DNA from: Candidatus Omnitrophota bacterium
GTDB lineage: Bacteria; Omnitrophota; Gorgyraeia; 2-01-FULL-45-10
Length of the DNA: 31,082 bases
Assembly (NCBI GenBank): GCA_028716065.1
Contig: JAQUQN010000006.1
Coordinates: forward strand, 1-31,082
Direction: 5' to 3'
This document shows, one piece after another, positions 12,001-14,577 of this stretch. The position numbers were made by a program, and so were the translations under genes. The notes under the pieces were generated by a model. The model was not told where the DNA came from. It made no database searches and saw only the letters and a program-made list of their open reading frames with translations. Position 1 is the stretch's first letter. Each line of letters starts with the position of its first letter.

Positions 12001-13330
12001 AGTACCATTAAAGTCGTTTGAGAATTACGAAAAAGATATTTTGAAAATAGCACGTGTAATGTACGATACGGGACCAGTCAGTGGATTAAAAAAATATGTT
12101 AAGCAAAATACCAAAGCAATTAAAGCTGGCCTTATAAAAGAGGGGGAGGAGATAGCATATGTGGCCTTAGTTGGTAAAGAAGTTGCAGGTTACATTTTTG
12201 GATGTCCTGTGCGTTTTGGGGTTTTCTGTCCGCACAGCAGCGAGGAGTTAGTCAAATTATCAGAATTATCCCAACAAGAGCAACATTGCTATTTATGGAC
12301 TATCGGCATTGATCATAATGTTAGAGAAAAAGGCCTGGGAGCGATATTATTATACTTTTTTGCAAAAAAAGCGCTTAAAGAAGAGATTCCGGAGATAAAT
12401 ACATTAGTGGATGATAACAACAAGTATTCAAAGCTTTTCCTGGAAAAGTTCGGATTTAAATTTTTAAGGGAACATCATATCATGGATATACCTGCAGTTG
12501 CTAAGACTCAGGAAGTAGCGGAAAAGACGGCGGATTACCTAAAGAAAAGATTTCCTGAGAAAATAGATGAATGGAAGACGGTTTCGACTATTATTAGCAG
12601 GAAGGCTACCGAAACTGACCTTGACCCTATCTCTGCAGCAGTTACTGCGCCAAATGCGGAAACGACGAACAACGGATTCAAAACAGCATATGCTAGTCTG
12701 AAAAACGACGTAAGAAAGACATATCCTGTTTCAATAACTTTACCTAATGCGAAGGGGAAGGCGCTTGTGGTATACGCCGAGAGCATGCTCAAAAATTGTT
12801 CCGTGCTGGATGTCGAACAGACCATGGCGACGAATGCGTTGGACAATTCCACGATATTTGTATACGGCCACACCGATATCGCTACCTCGACAGTTGCGGA
12901 TATATTGAGAGATGCAGCAAAGATAAGCAATAAGAAGGTAGACGTAAAGGTATTGTTGCCGACAGATGTAGACGGAAATAATACAGGTGAGTCCTTTGAC
13001 GAATCCGTAGAATTAGAGAATTTGATGAAACACATGAGGAGAAGAGAAGGTATAAACAATGGTTCTCTTATCGGGATTATAAAGGGTGGGTTAGATAATG
13101 TTGAATTCGAGGGTAAAATTAAAGAAAAGGCCGACCAACAAGGCGTGCCTGTCGTATGTTTTGCGCCGAGGCCGGGAATCTATCTATTTTCGGACGCATT
13201 GAAAGGATTATTCGATATGCCGGCGAAAGGAGAGTGGTTCAGGTTGTTGCCGCCTTCTACGATTCACGTTATACAGGAATTATATAACGATTACCAACGA
13301 GTTGTTGAGGAACTGTTGAGTAAGGCGTAA
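1..13330 (+). CDS. Giant multidomain protein (methyltransferase/GNAT/HAD/GHKL/malic enzyme chimera), 5'-partial
   Basis: The frame is open from position 2 without a stop, so the first possible start (TTG at 44) is very unlikely to be the true one and the gene probably begins outside the window. From TTG 44 it encodes 4,428 residues and stops at TAA 13328-13330. Domain order, numbered from TTG 44: PRTase-like (about 76-286), charged/coiled-coil region, class I methyltransferase (about 593-720), GNAT (796-950), CheR-like methyltransferase (965-1148), GNAT (1154-1297), HAD (1342-1565), PrmC-like methyltransferase (1573-1918), methyltransferase (1965-2233), GHKL ATPase (2245-2724), helical domain A (2803-2971), methyltransferase (2986-3165), helical domain B (3235-3396), malic enzyme (3448-3903), GNAT (3968-4158) and an unrecognised C-terminal domain (4200-4428). 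Boundaries are estimates by eye. Linkers are Ala/Glu/Lys-rich and carry heptanucleotide repeats. I see no membrane segment; the N-terminus, and so any signal peptide, is outside the window. Giant genes are known in Omnitrophota, but the role of this protein is unknown. A single polypeptide is inferred from the uninterrupted frame; proteolytic processing is possible. Confidence 0.9.
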   Translation, partial: GSYFAPADGGRNVSLTDKDGVLVVNLRGKEKIEEAKARREAAKAGEAAGGAKAEKADHRPKTIDQRPSAVTNNENKSATEKIEPSPISLSQEATEALIRGAEAVVKEAHALQHDAIFISGNSGELTYIVFSEIWQKIYPSEKMPSIYMLNEKANKILYKEEAELLEFVYTSFQKEKAICEAIGDSNGDMLESLRHRKVLFLDDHTLSGRKYVLMKTALEQQIGFKDVRYAFFVGCSEASAGSRMLVGYVSPNAADEMQKFSTRMSSVSSLELRNIFTDIKIIRDLIRAHEFKMDDAPDTAQTVGAAEAQNGDNDSVSQGTISPEEAQRKVDANRREIERDIARGKGGYLSRDEDGAMERMRQEEEAKARREAEEKSMEDFLREIPALKARGDLERMATVGERVGVLLARKHLEAEPLNQDLARKEIEAIVYLNGVCIPEFAVAFLLAYIKNVDKKYPEATGHANMLYKLAEWARKQQDTAGVEKPKAHNILSIEERYLSDRMKSYAGLFGEYGLPQPEPPAFGFKAISGDSRHESAYDDDGRLTVVFDLAKIKNAEELRGLYWLAVSNWYFGQISGLYDASLINPWEAVEEVRAYLEFMNANYVDRCGIGKSDTILDIGTLTGRMALLAARRTDNTVYGIDISPLAVKIAREEAGRQNIKNVEFSVNNVLNIPFEKGSIDAAMANYTFTTIPAPLRLSALKEVHRVLKEGGNINLFEYPSPADGPNIEGNQWAWTEKEWEDNLKRAGFSNVTIGGVSFQGELYPEIGSAQQQGIIIIAYFITAEKKGAVMPGLPRSPGETDSPHAADSRRLFKKLSVVPGATLSGEQRAELNSLKRAFRDELHINGQQNLADYLVFLSFKERDFTVLLDGPKVAGFMVDNYGGAQKPLIYELHGIYLDKAHRGTGAVWALLDAVKERVESTEYKKMRYAVAREGRPFKETNSVPFENFINDLGIRVPHPMIASGQAAVGAEADKPWRSVFATGFFRGDREQRKRFNEFIDKLAEKTKRGESIRVLSAGCATGEEAYTIAMALLEKDAPMNKVRVVGVDYDIGCVRKARKGEYNESSVKDIPPDLIEKYLTKQESGDYVINQNIRNITQFNFVNLTNTNEMKELGEFDGIVYMNVDYLLSPEEKSKAYENLTAVLKHDGLLLRSNNLVPKEETRPRASGAVIRDAIPEDAEAISNLSADIWKDGYQIPVKEVLDSLNMIKTKGGYLLVSIIGNELAGFLYAEDKSWLSREKHVHVTCLATVKKWRDQGVAAKLFKEFFEKARIAGYVNFSIRTEHDAVIRIIRKYGFKGGDGYYELNLSWPGSNLGGPDSPEPEDIADQRPKTKDQRPSASGAIEIMRPILLPQDKPVVAVFDIHGTLLEPNWKGVYRNAYKTLTGEYPSDEWMNRHVINKNDEEIINVLCRISNRTAEEIKTIIANARKGVWEGRSPPAIPGALELVKALASRGVPVIMVSGAPKKYCLSQLKEAGFLEYIPEENIIGSYTDNRKDYDRVKVLDAIKRHYPSHSIAYFDDWTEAKGRSGEFAAWFGIPQGEGKEFEDNRQSLIDAGVNCIIREGYDWTTLDGILTVPPQVQAKDEKIPVAEGLAQEIVTVIPAPRHNTIGLHVDVSDDLKTITYSLAGEDRDNKVFKTDGAVDYSALKLTELVRVPSSYLITPQTYIENNLTPEIREKLLPLLAEKKRFTRYGGITTSWDIAVDKDVWTTNIDTVFLHKRMEELGTFNDNDMRSVIEIGVGGGHLSTAIAACLPNLKELSVTDISIYALQTAKRCIEPYLKVGTRVKYYLGKGIKTVEGGADLIIVNPPYIPTPPFIEDKKDPYRGTGLIREILDMGIGKLNRDNPNARILMNISSLAQKDFEVFCEEFKDRLDITKVGEPLKVPLKILGVIKEWRDWLVSEGGLEYRPDAKPGEEKHWHTLQIYSIRPKMPVKADEAAGGAEAEKADHRPKTIDQRPSSSGTVENKERQNESQRGRLVTKEEVAAAFDSINEVIKKEAPANSFNEEHRERITKGLSEVGLTKGKSILIVGPGQYDYLPVLLAKLGLEVHAIDISEKVIQEQRHLYSDFGLEEKIKTYTSYDDADLKDKKFDYIMALLVMNDAVHAINDDTRYAMQSLNYGLSEEETERIKTGLRAHMKDRLEMFIRPLLEHLNPNGGQIFISDIKSGDPVSSGRSPSSSAGGINWFVLQRLPTLRDELLFKLSKGSGVRYVLRPEVFGNFGMNPSWPNEIVTCLGWEAESMPSTIDFGRPDSPEEKDMEEAYIPKGDLRDRDYPAYAEKILRHFVSGLMEIEEKGKSLTETFAGNGANMQGILDRITSKFRDAVGSAAQEFWKRPYLLSDEKSAILLFKDGPNGLPYGSKHIGYRIDPTKPLEQQVDLADKTPHGILRVLHVPADVYEERFEKELRFYLAVRACARHGKGMDIGNLGQNIFATFSILSKRSPDPLVEKASEIFHQLGIDQFPYEKIVHRSREEKVMRRDEYEKWLKEMEVMAGKTKVAWHESSQYCQNMPRDIFDSLKFNSDLLSRILNSVRDFAHGIVPHHENDSSIRAMLLDTFFGIDLGSKIYKSEEFDSATDIDTFLKQLFKDTDWVNIRLPEDAAFLDTRLKGDWKWLAFSIENAINGAYRASKDVTDKVPEVTFKIEGNNLVVAISDNGIGIPKEDLIRVSDADFTTKRGETGQAVMHRTLRDHGGECVIDSLTEEETNALTDEEKEQRLLTDRRVKRGVTQTIKWPLVKEAIKSATPEPEDIADHRPKTIDQRPSSSGAEAEEAADHRPKTIDQRPSANRAGEGRDRIFKKSPFKVIAWPKEPKPAESDPAKDIENWIGYMKRLVAGVIYRMDSLKVFFKLDEEVDWDTFRGWLGHPFGDSLSLVEWDLHMMEKKGPSYSSMLKKYSRDLKREIEITTAYLDGLTQGKFEDDAKTIKYAGNEEDPVPYAKLPMFFAKRVYESNEREDIIKVLRGVSERMRKASQMIEQAVEDVLSIASSPPKGEAAGIAEAETERKRRTAKMIDELSIGPEDEVLQVGAGSSEWEAVYCASRGARVTICQPPFYGDQPVTRELEEKIAGYGELIQKRIDTALYRGLAEEVGLPKKHYSYVFLLNVLDPAEGYPEWKEDLIRSVLESCKDEAAILISSPGTVWIHEEMKAVKAIAEKFGYEADYGRSFKGEREVFELKVKRLAPSRPDSPEPDRRKTMYLNKERMDEAKRLEDEATAKEIAEEAIAKARREAAEVNIWNNFKWSDEPKGKNPDSLKNIKEYLYYLDKLLDLIASLHISKCYTRKGRKVEIDGFNGWLTHTVRNHIFDITWSEKPSSAKLQENFSNLQKGSELLLVYLKLLVERKFDDKEIEEVNYEGTKKDPVPYDLLRFYFAKQIYGREDSDRVINLFKEGIPRIESILRKTEKEVAKAVKNNRNGDDAGSPDEEDVKRGSGSGDRRTGEAAEADQRPSSSGAEKEKIEPSQRTTLDMNGTNIYKYLRSLWHKLGAVPIICAKTMSIVYSPGVARFAKLAAEEEKYFNEFVRIQNDSSRRLWIVSDGSAVLGLGNIGFRGAGPVMEGKQALLKWFGNVEANILLVDTREDWESGNLDAVREKIIKEVDGLKKKYGNIVIMLEDIASPVCFSVEKHLNEELKIPTMHDDQHGTAITVCAAAINALKISGRAFKEAKIVINGSGASAVATAHLLHKLGIEHIIVFDSKGAIHGKRKDLNDIKKSLLGYNLEGFSGDIKEALKNADGFIGLSKPGVFLGREMELLSGMRSDAFVFACSNPEPEFDIAEIARQKKEGGKFSSIAVTACGKFGIPGISTINNCYAFPGVFRALVDAIDEGLLTGSIDVKRVTARASYALASMVSDEQLKNGLVLPPVFNKAGYDTRITQVVAEAVFGILREGEIPSGSKYSALPTELAEMHRKTEESIDPFALALPGIDRAAGGAEAEEAADQRPNLGNEPGTPEEKDMKRGPGSGDPTSPFGLRRASRGTGEGVEAQLVSENIIYIDEKRNTKIIQVPLKSFENYEKDILKIARVMYDTGPVSGLKKYVKQNTKAIKAGLIKEGEEIAYVALVGKEVAGYIFGCPVRFGVFCPHSSEELVKLSELSQQEQHCYLWTIGIDHNVREKGLGAILLYFFAKKALKEEIPEINTLVDDNNKYSKLFLEKFGFKFLREHHIMDIPAVAKTQEVAEKTADYLKKRFPEKIDEWKTVSTIISRKATETDLDPISAAVTAPNAETTNNGFKTAYASLKNDVRKTYPVSITLPNAKGKALVVYAESMLKNCSVLDVEQTMATNALDNSTIFVYGHTDIATSTVADILRDAAKISNKKVDVKVLLPTDVDGNNTGESFDESVELENLMKHMRRREGINNGSLIGIIKGGLDNVEFEGKIKEKADQQGVPVVCFAPRPGIYLFSDALKGLFDMPAKGEWFRLLPPSTIHVIQELYNDYQRVVEELLSKA
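170..201 (+). repeat. GACCAWA heptad array, linker copy 1
   Basis: Four heptads (GACCATA/GACCAAA alternating) plus GACC, 32 nt, in frame in a linker after an Ala/Glu/Lys-rich stretch. It is read as D-H-R-P-K-T-I-D-Q-R-P. Confidence 0.9.
270..900 (+). other. PRTase-like domain of the giant protein
   Basis: Residues 184-197 read VLFLDDHTLSGRKY, which matches the PRPP-loop pattern of type I phosphoribosyltransferases (hydrophobic strand, two acidic residues, then a small/Gly loop). An upstream strand-loop AIFISGNSGE fits the first beta-strand of that fold. Substrate and activity cannot be told. Resemblance is at motif level only. Confidence 0.55.
1740..2350 (+). other. Class I SAM-methyltransferase domain 1 of the giant protein
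   Basis: Residues 601-610 read ILDIGTLTGR, SAM-binding motif I, with Leu where the second Gly of GxGxG is usual. This is followed by an acidic strand end (VYGIDIS), motif-IV-like AAMANYTFTTI and the post-motif EVHRVLKEGG typical of UbiE/Methyltransf_11 proteins. The substrate is unknown. Confidence 0.75.
2430..2895 (+). other. GNAT-like acetyltransferase domain 1 of the giant protein
   Basis: The stretch KVAGFMV, then ELHGIYLDKAHRGTGAVW followed by a helix (ALLDAVKERV), matches the beta4-motif A arrangement of GNAT acetyltransferases, where RGxGxG/A binds the acetyl-CoA pyrophosphate. The substrate is unknown. Confidence 0.6.
2930..3490 (+). other. CheR-like methyltransferase domain of the giant protein
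   Basis: Residues 1003-1011 read AGCATGEEA, the signature of CheR-type MCP glutamate methyltransferases (SAGCSTGEE in the family). It is preceded by FATGFFRG, like the family's TFFRD. A C-terminal NVDYLLSPEEKSKAYENL resembles the CheR RNVLIYF region but lacks its Arg-Asn. No chemotaxis gene is nearby, so a chemotaxis role is not supported. Confidence 0.7.
3503..3935 (+). other. GNAT-like acetyltransferase domain 2 of the giant protein
   Basis: It begins AVIRDAIPEDAEAISNL, a classic GNAT N-terminus. The central part is ELAGFLYAEDKSW, then HVTCLATVKKWRDQGVAAKLFKEFFEKA (motif A with the RDQGVA acetyl-CoA loop), and it ends IIRKYGFK, the usual GNAT C-terminal GF. The substrate is unknown. Confidence 0.75.
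3980..4011 (+). repeat. GACCAAA heptad array, linker copy 2
   Basis: Four GACCAAA heptads plus GACC, 32 nt, between GNAT domain 2 and the HAD domain, in the same reading phase as copy 1 and preceded by a PDSPEPED linker. Confidence 0.9.
4067..4738 (+). other. HAD-superfamily domain of the giant protein
   Basis: Motif I is D1348-I-H-G-T, motif II is MVSGA and motif IV is AYFDDW, with a helical cap between I and II. The nucleophile Asp1348 is present, but the usual second Asp (D+2, acid/base) is His1350. This may change or abolish phosphatase activity, or indicate a non-phosphatase HAD. Confidence 0.75.
4760..5795 (+). other. PrmC/HemK-like methyltransferase domain of the giant protein
   Basis: SAM motif I is VIEIGVGGGHLSTAIA, and residues 1793-1796 are NPPY within VNPPYIPTPP. 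NPPY is the catalytic motif of N5-glutamine and N6-adenine methyltransferases. An N-terminal extension of about 150 residues precedes it. The target (release factor, protein or nucleic acid) cannot be decided. Confidence 0.7.
5843..5874 (+). repeat. GACCAWA heptad array, linker copy 3
   Basis: Four heptads plus GACC, 32 nt, between the PrmC-like and the next methyltransferase domain. The flanks on both sides resemble those of copies 1 and 4. Confidence 0.9.
5935..6740 (+). other. Class I SAM-methyltransferase-like domain 4 of the giant protein
   Basis: The core SILIVGPGQYDYLPVLLAKLG, followed by VHAIDIS, fits motif I and the acidic end of beta2. KFDYIMALLVMNDA occupies the motif IV position, then LNPNGGQIFISDI fits beta5. 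The last third, about 90 residues with many aromatics, is not recognised. Confidence 0.6.
6775..8215 (+). other. GHKL / histidine-kinase-like ATPase domain of the giant protein
   Basis: The C-terminal third has the ATP-binding boxes of HATPase_c: an N box (Asn2606 in AFSIENAINGAYRAS), a G1 box (DNGIG, 2640-2644) and an F/G2-like stretch FTTKRGETGQAVMHRTLRDHGG. About 350 residues before it are not recognised as a sensor or as a standard DHp domain. No receiver domain is seen in the window. Confidence 0.75.
8255..8352 (+). repeat. Two GACCAWA heptad arrays, linker copies 4 and 5
   Basis: Two 32-nt arrays (8255-8286 and 8321-8352) separated by 34 nt encoding Ser/Ala/Glu-rich sequence. They sit between the GHKL domain and helical domain A. 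The doubled cassette suggests local duplication. Confidence 0.9.
8440..8960 (+). other. Duplicated helical domain, copy A, of the giant protein
   Basis: This helical segment of about 170 residues (2803-2971) aligns with copy B at 9745-10230. Shared positions include F-x-GWL-x-H, a downstream Trp, YL..L....F-D, Y-x-G, DPVPY, and FAK-hydrophobic-Y. The invariant His after GWL is placed like the phospho-acceptor of DHp/HPt helices, which is suggestive but unproven. Confidence 0.6.
9000..9540 (+). other. Class I SAM-methyltransferase-like domain 5, between the helical copies
   Basis: Residues 3008-3014 read VLQVGAG, SAM motif I, followed by ARVTICQPP (end of beta2) and YSYVFLLNVLD (motif IV position). 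The fold is likely Rossmann-type. Activity is unclear because motif II has Gln/Pro instead of an acidic residue. Confidence 0.5.
9745..10230 (+). other. Duplicated helical domain, copy B, of the giant protein
   Basis: This is the paralogue of copy A, with F-x-GWL-x-H as FNGWLTHTVRNHI, then YLKLL, DPVPYDLL and FAKQIY at matching spacing. The two copies are diverged, so the duplication is not recent. Insertion of a methyltransferase between them suggests domain shuffling. Confidence 0.6.
10283..10338 (+). repeat. Mixed heptad linker: GGTTCGG-type plus GACCAAA remnant
   Basis: From 10283 the DNA runs in 7-nt steps (GGTTCGG GGTCCGG then GGATCGG AGAACGG), followed by one GACCAAA plus GACC at 10328-10338. 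It lies between helical domain B and the malic enzyme and is read as Gly/Ser/Arg-rich linker. Confidence 0.65.
10385..11755 (+). other. Malic enzyme domain of the giant protein
   Basis: The domain of about 455 residues has the full series of malic-enzyme signatures: YSPGVA with the catalytic Tyr (3483), SDGSAVLGLGNIG, MEGK with Lys3542, the metal ligands Glu3596-Asp3597 in EDIASP, HDDQHGT with Asp3621/3622, the dinucleotide loop GSGASA (3654-3659), SNPEPE and NNCYAFPGVF. All key residues are present, so oxidative decarboxylation of malate to pyruvate is plausible. Cofactor preference is not assigned. The length matches a free-standing bacterial malic enzyme without a phosphotransacetylase tail. 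Confidence 0.9.
11804..11817 (+). repeat. GACCAAA heptad remnant, linker copy 7
   Basis: Two GACCAAA heptads after the malic enzyme domain, in the same phase as the other arrays. Confidence 0.75.
11865..11931 (+). repeat. In-frame palindromic linker insertion
   Basis: It starts with heptad-like GGGGCCC GGGATCC GGGGACC and contains CTTCACCC (11887-11894) facing GGGTGAAG (11924-11931), with TTCGGGCTT facing AAGCCGGGGAA inside. Compared with the related linker at 10283 it carries roughly 30 extra nt. It encodes a Gly/Arg/Ser-rich linker. Confidence 0.55.
11945..12515 (+). other. GNAT-like acetyltransferase domain 3 of the giant protein
   Basis: The order EVAGYIFG, then LWTIGIDHNVREKGLGAILLYFFAKKAL (motif A, REKGLGA) and FLEKFGFKFLREH (the usual C-terminal GF) fits a GNAT acetyltransferase. 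The N-terminal 60 residues look like a family-specific extension. The substrate is unknown. Confidence 0.75.
12640..13330 (+). other. Unrecognised C-terminal domain of the giant protein
   Basis: About 230 residues alternate predicted strands and helices (KALVVYAES, STIFVYGHTD, KVLLPTD, GSLIGIIKGG, VPVVCFAPRPG), which suggests an alpha/beta fold. I do not recognise the family. It ends the polypeptide at VVEELLSKA. Confidence 0.45.
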
Positions 13331-13334
13331 TTGC

Positions 13335-13369
13335 GAACTCATAACTCACAACTCTGAACTCAAAACTAA
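13335..13369 (-). repeat. GAGTT-type heptad array after the giant gene
   Basis: Five 7-nt units (GAACTCA TAACTCA and variants) lie directly after the stop codon. On the minus strand they read as GAGTT-type heptads, the same family as in thpR and in the hisA-hisF gap. Confidence 0.8.
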
Positions 13370-13371
13370 CT

Positions 13372-13440
13372 AAAGCCTGGGCTAATGGGGTGGAGGGTCT
13401 TCCCCCTGAGTTATTGACCTTCCATCCCAACCCAGGCTTT
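13372..13440 (+). terminator. Long stem-loop after the giant gene, possible terminator
   Basis: AAAGCCTGGG (13372-13381) pairs with CCCAGGCTTT (13431-13440). An inner stem TGGGGTGGAGGGTC (13386-13399) pairs with 13415-13428 using two G-U wobbles, so as RNA it is almost fully paired around a loop of about 15 nt. There is no long U-tract after it, only a TTT within the stem foot, so termination is plausible but not certain. Confidence 0.5.
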
Positions 13441-13464
13441 CTAATAGTCAGACTATAAGTTTTT

Positions 13465-13491
13465 CCATAGGGGAAACCTATGGTTTCCCCT
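13465..13491 (+). repeat. Two overlapping, mutually exclusive hairpins
   Basis: CCATAGG (13465-13471) can pair with CCTATGG (13477-13483). AGGGGAAACC (13469-13478) can pair with GGTTTCCCCT (13482-13491) across a 3-nt loop. The arms overlap, so only one can form at a time. Confidence 0.6.
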
Positions 13492-13502
13492 CCATGGCGC
13501 TC

Positions 13503-13541
13503 GTCCCGCCAGGTTTGCTTCGCAAACCTAAGCGGCGGGAC
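13503..13541 (+). repeat. Nested palindromic element
   Basis: Outer arms GTCCCGCC (13503-13510) and GGCGGGAC (13534-13541) enclose a perfect inner hairpin AGGTTTGC-TTC-GCAAACCT (13511-13529) with a 4-nt bulge. It resembles a dispersed palindromic repeat, but no second copy is in the window. Confidence 0.6.
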
Positions 13542-13597
13542 TCGCTGTCACCCCTTCCTCATAGGTATTCCACTGTAAATCAACTCATAACCTTTAC

Positions 13598-13630
13598 TTA
13601 AGAGAAGGAGAAAATTTCTCCTTTTCTTAA
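13598..13630 (+). repeat. AT-rich hairpin
   Basis: The segment TTAAGAGAAGGAGAAA pairs with the following TTTCTCCTTTTCTTAA with one mismatch. It lies just before the hairpin repeat at 13621-13669. It could act as a bidirectional terminator; no gene is present between 13331 and 13790. Confidence 0.5.
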
Positions 13631-13669
13631 TAATCTTATCCTCTTTACATAGGTGTCACTTCGTGACCT
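13621..13669 (+). repeat. Covarying hairpin repeat, copy 1
   Basis: This 49-nt segment matches 14221-14269 at 40 of 49 positions by direct comparison. It contains GTCAC-TTC-GTGAC (13655-13667). The second copy has GTCGC-TTC-GCGAC, a compensatory base change that keeps the stem. Confidence 0.7.
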
Positions 13670-13693
13670 GAACCAGAGAAATCTTAAAATTTT

Positions 13694-13720
13694 TGCAATA
13701 ATTTTGCCGCTTCCGGCGTC
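13694..13720 (+). promoter_or_regulatory. ECF-like promoter motif 1 (TGCAAT-N17-CGTC)
   Basis: TGCAAT (13694-13699), a 17-nt spacer and CGTC (13717-13720) have the architecture of ECF-sigma promoters. They lie about 70 nt upstream of the small gene at 13791. The same motif with the same spacer length recurs at 16067 and 16873. Confidence 0.5.
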
Positions 13721-13790
13721 TTTATATATAGGGGCCATGAAAATGGCTTTACTTGGAAAAAAGGTTGTGATATAAAGAAGGAGGCCGGAG

Positions 13791-14024
13791 GTGAAAAAGG
13801 AAGATTTTGAGAGACAAACTCGTGTATTGTTGGAAGAGATAAGACATGAGGTTAAAATTATAGCGGAAGGGCATAGCAGTTTAAGCTCACGGCTTGATAA
13901 TATTGAGGCGATGCTTAATAATTCAGAGCAGGAATCAACAACTATTAAAGAGATTCTTTTCGATATAAACGGCAGATTAAAGGATTGCGAAAATCGTATC
14001 ATCAAGTTAGAAAATAAAGTCTAG
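13791..14024 (+). CDS. Small coiled-coil-type hypothetical protein
   Basis: This 77-residue protein starts at GTG 13791, six nt after a strong Shine-Dalgarno AAGGAGG (13778-13784). It is charged and almost entirely helical by eye, with heptad-like spacing of hydrophobics (LLEEIRHEV, LSSRLDNIEAML, IKEILFDI, IKLENKV), so a coiled coil is likely. I do not recognise a family and see no catalytic motif or membrane segment. It has its own promoter-like motif about 70 nt upstream and is followed after 20 nt by another tiny gene, so the two are probably co-transcribed. Function is unknown. Confidence 0.7.
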   Translation: MKKEDFERQTRVLLEEIRHEVKIIAEGHSSLSSRLDNIEAMLNNSEQESTTIKEILFDINGRLKDCENRIIKLENKV

Positions 14025-14044
14025 CAATAAAAAAGGAACGTAAA

Positions 14045-14194
14045 ATGGGGCAAAACAAAAAATTTAATCGCGAGATGTGGATAATTTTAAAAGAGATACA
14101 GTATTATCTAAAAAAGATAATCAAAGAACAAGATGCTTACTTTTGTAGGCTAAAAGCGCGCGAAGATAGTTATCGCGAGAATTTCGATTCATAG
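14045..14194 (+). CDS. Tiny hypothetical protein, 49 residues
   Basis: The frame ATG 14045 to TAG 14192-14194 is preceded by AAAAAAGGAACG, a modest ribosome binding site. The product begins MGQNKKFNREMWIILKEIQ and is rich in Lys/Glu and aromatic residues, with a predicted central amphipathic helix (EIQYYLKKIIKEQ). It follows the 77-residue gene by 20 nt in the same direction, which supports a two-gene unit. The family is not recognised, and because of its size it could be a chance frame. Confidence 0.45.
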   Translation: MGQNKKFNREMWIILKEIQYYLKKIIKEQDAYFCRLKAREDSYRENFDS

Positions 14195-14220
14195 AGTTTG
14201 GTTTTACTAAGTATTCCCTT

Positions 14221-14269
14221 CTTTTCTTACTAATCCCATCCTTTTTGCAGATGTGTCGCTTCGCGACCT
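14221..14269 (+). repeat. Covarying hairpin repeat, copy 2
   Basis: This copy lies exactly 600 nt downstream of copy 1, with the hairpin GTCGC-TTC-GCGAC (14255-14267). It sits between the two small genes and the toxin-antitoxin promoter, where it could terminate or insulate transcription. Confidence 0.7.
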
Positions 14270-14304
14270 AATATTTTTAAATAATACTTTTTCTTACTTT
14301 TATA

Positions 14305-14333
14305 TTGACAAAGTATATTTTATTATATATACT
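14305..14333 (+). promoter_or_regulatory. Sigma-70 promoter with overlapping operator of the toxin-antitoxin operon
   Basis: TTGACA (14305-14310), 17 nt, TATACT (14328-14333) is a near-consensus promoter. AGTATAT (14312-14318) and ATATACT (14327-14333) form an inverted repeat covering the spacer and the -10 box. This is a natural operator for autorepression by the ribbon-helix-helix antitoxin encoded downstream (inference). Confidence 0.8.
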
Positions 14334-14352
14334 TGATATGGAGGTAAAAACA

Positions 14353-14577
14353 ATGAAAAGCGTATTATCCATAAAGATAGAGAAGTCTTTGATCCAGCAA
14401 ATAAAAGAGTTCTGCCGGGATCACGGCTTAAAACAGGGTTTTTTCGTGGAGAAGGCTCTTATGACACAACTCGAGAGGGAGGAGAAGGCGGAAGACATAA
14501 TCGAGTTAAAAGAGCTTCGTCACGAGGAAAAAAACGCTATATCTTTCGAAGGTTATCTTAAGAAAAGGAAAAAATGA
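14353..14577 (+). CDS. Ribbon-helix-helix antitoxin (RelB/CopG-like)
   Basis: The start is ATG 14353 after GGAGG (14340-14344). The in-frame TTG at 14305 is rejected because it is the -35 box of the promoter. The 74-residue product begins MKSVLSIKIEKSLIQQIKEF, a beta-strand then helix typical of RHH DNA-binding proteins, continues CRDHGLKQGFFVEKAL (second helix) and ends in a Glu/Lys-rich tail expected to wrap the toxin. Its stop overlaps the toxin start by 4 nt (ATGA), a normal TA arrangement. It probably neutralises the toxin and represses the operon through the palindrome at 14312-14333. The exact family is unassigned. Confidence 0.8.
   Translation: MKSVLSIKIEKSLIQQIKEFCRDHGLKQGFFVEKALMTQLEREEKAEDIIELKELRHEEKNAISFEGYLKKRKK

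Noticed and set aside
14305..14352. Antitoxin start at TTG 14305
   Set aside because: These bases are the TTGACA -35 box and spacer of a near-consensus promoter; ATG 14353 has a good ribosome binding site and fits the RHH N-terminus.
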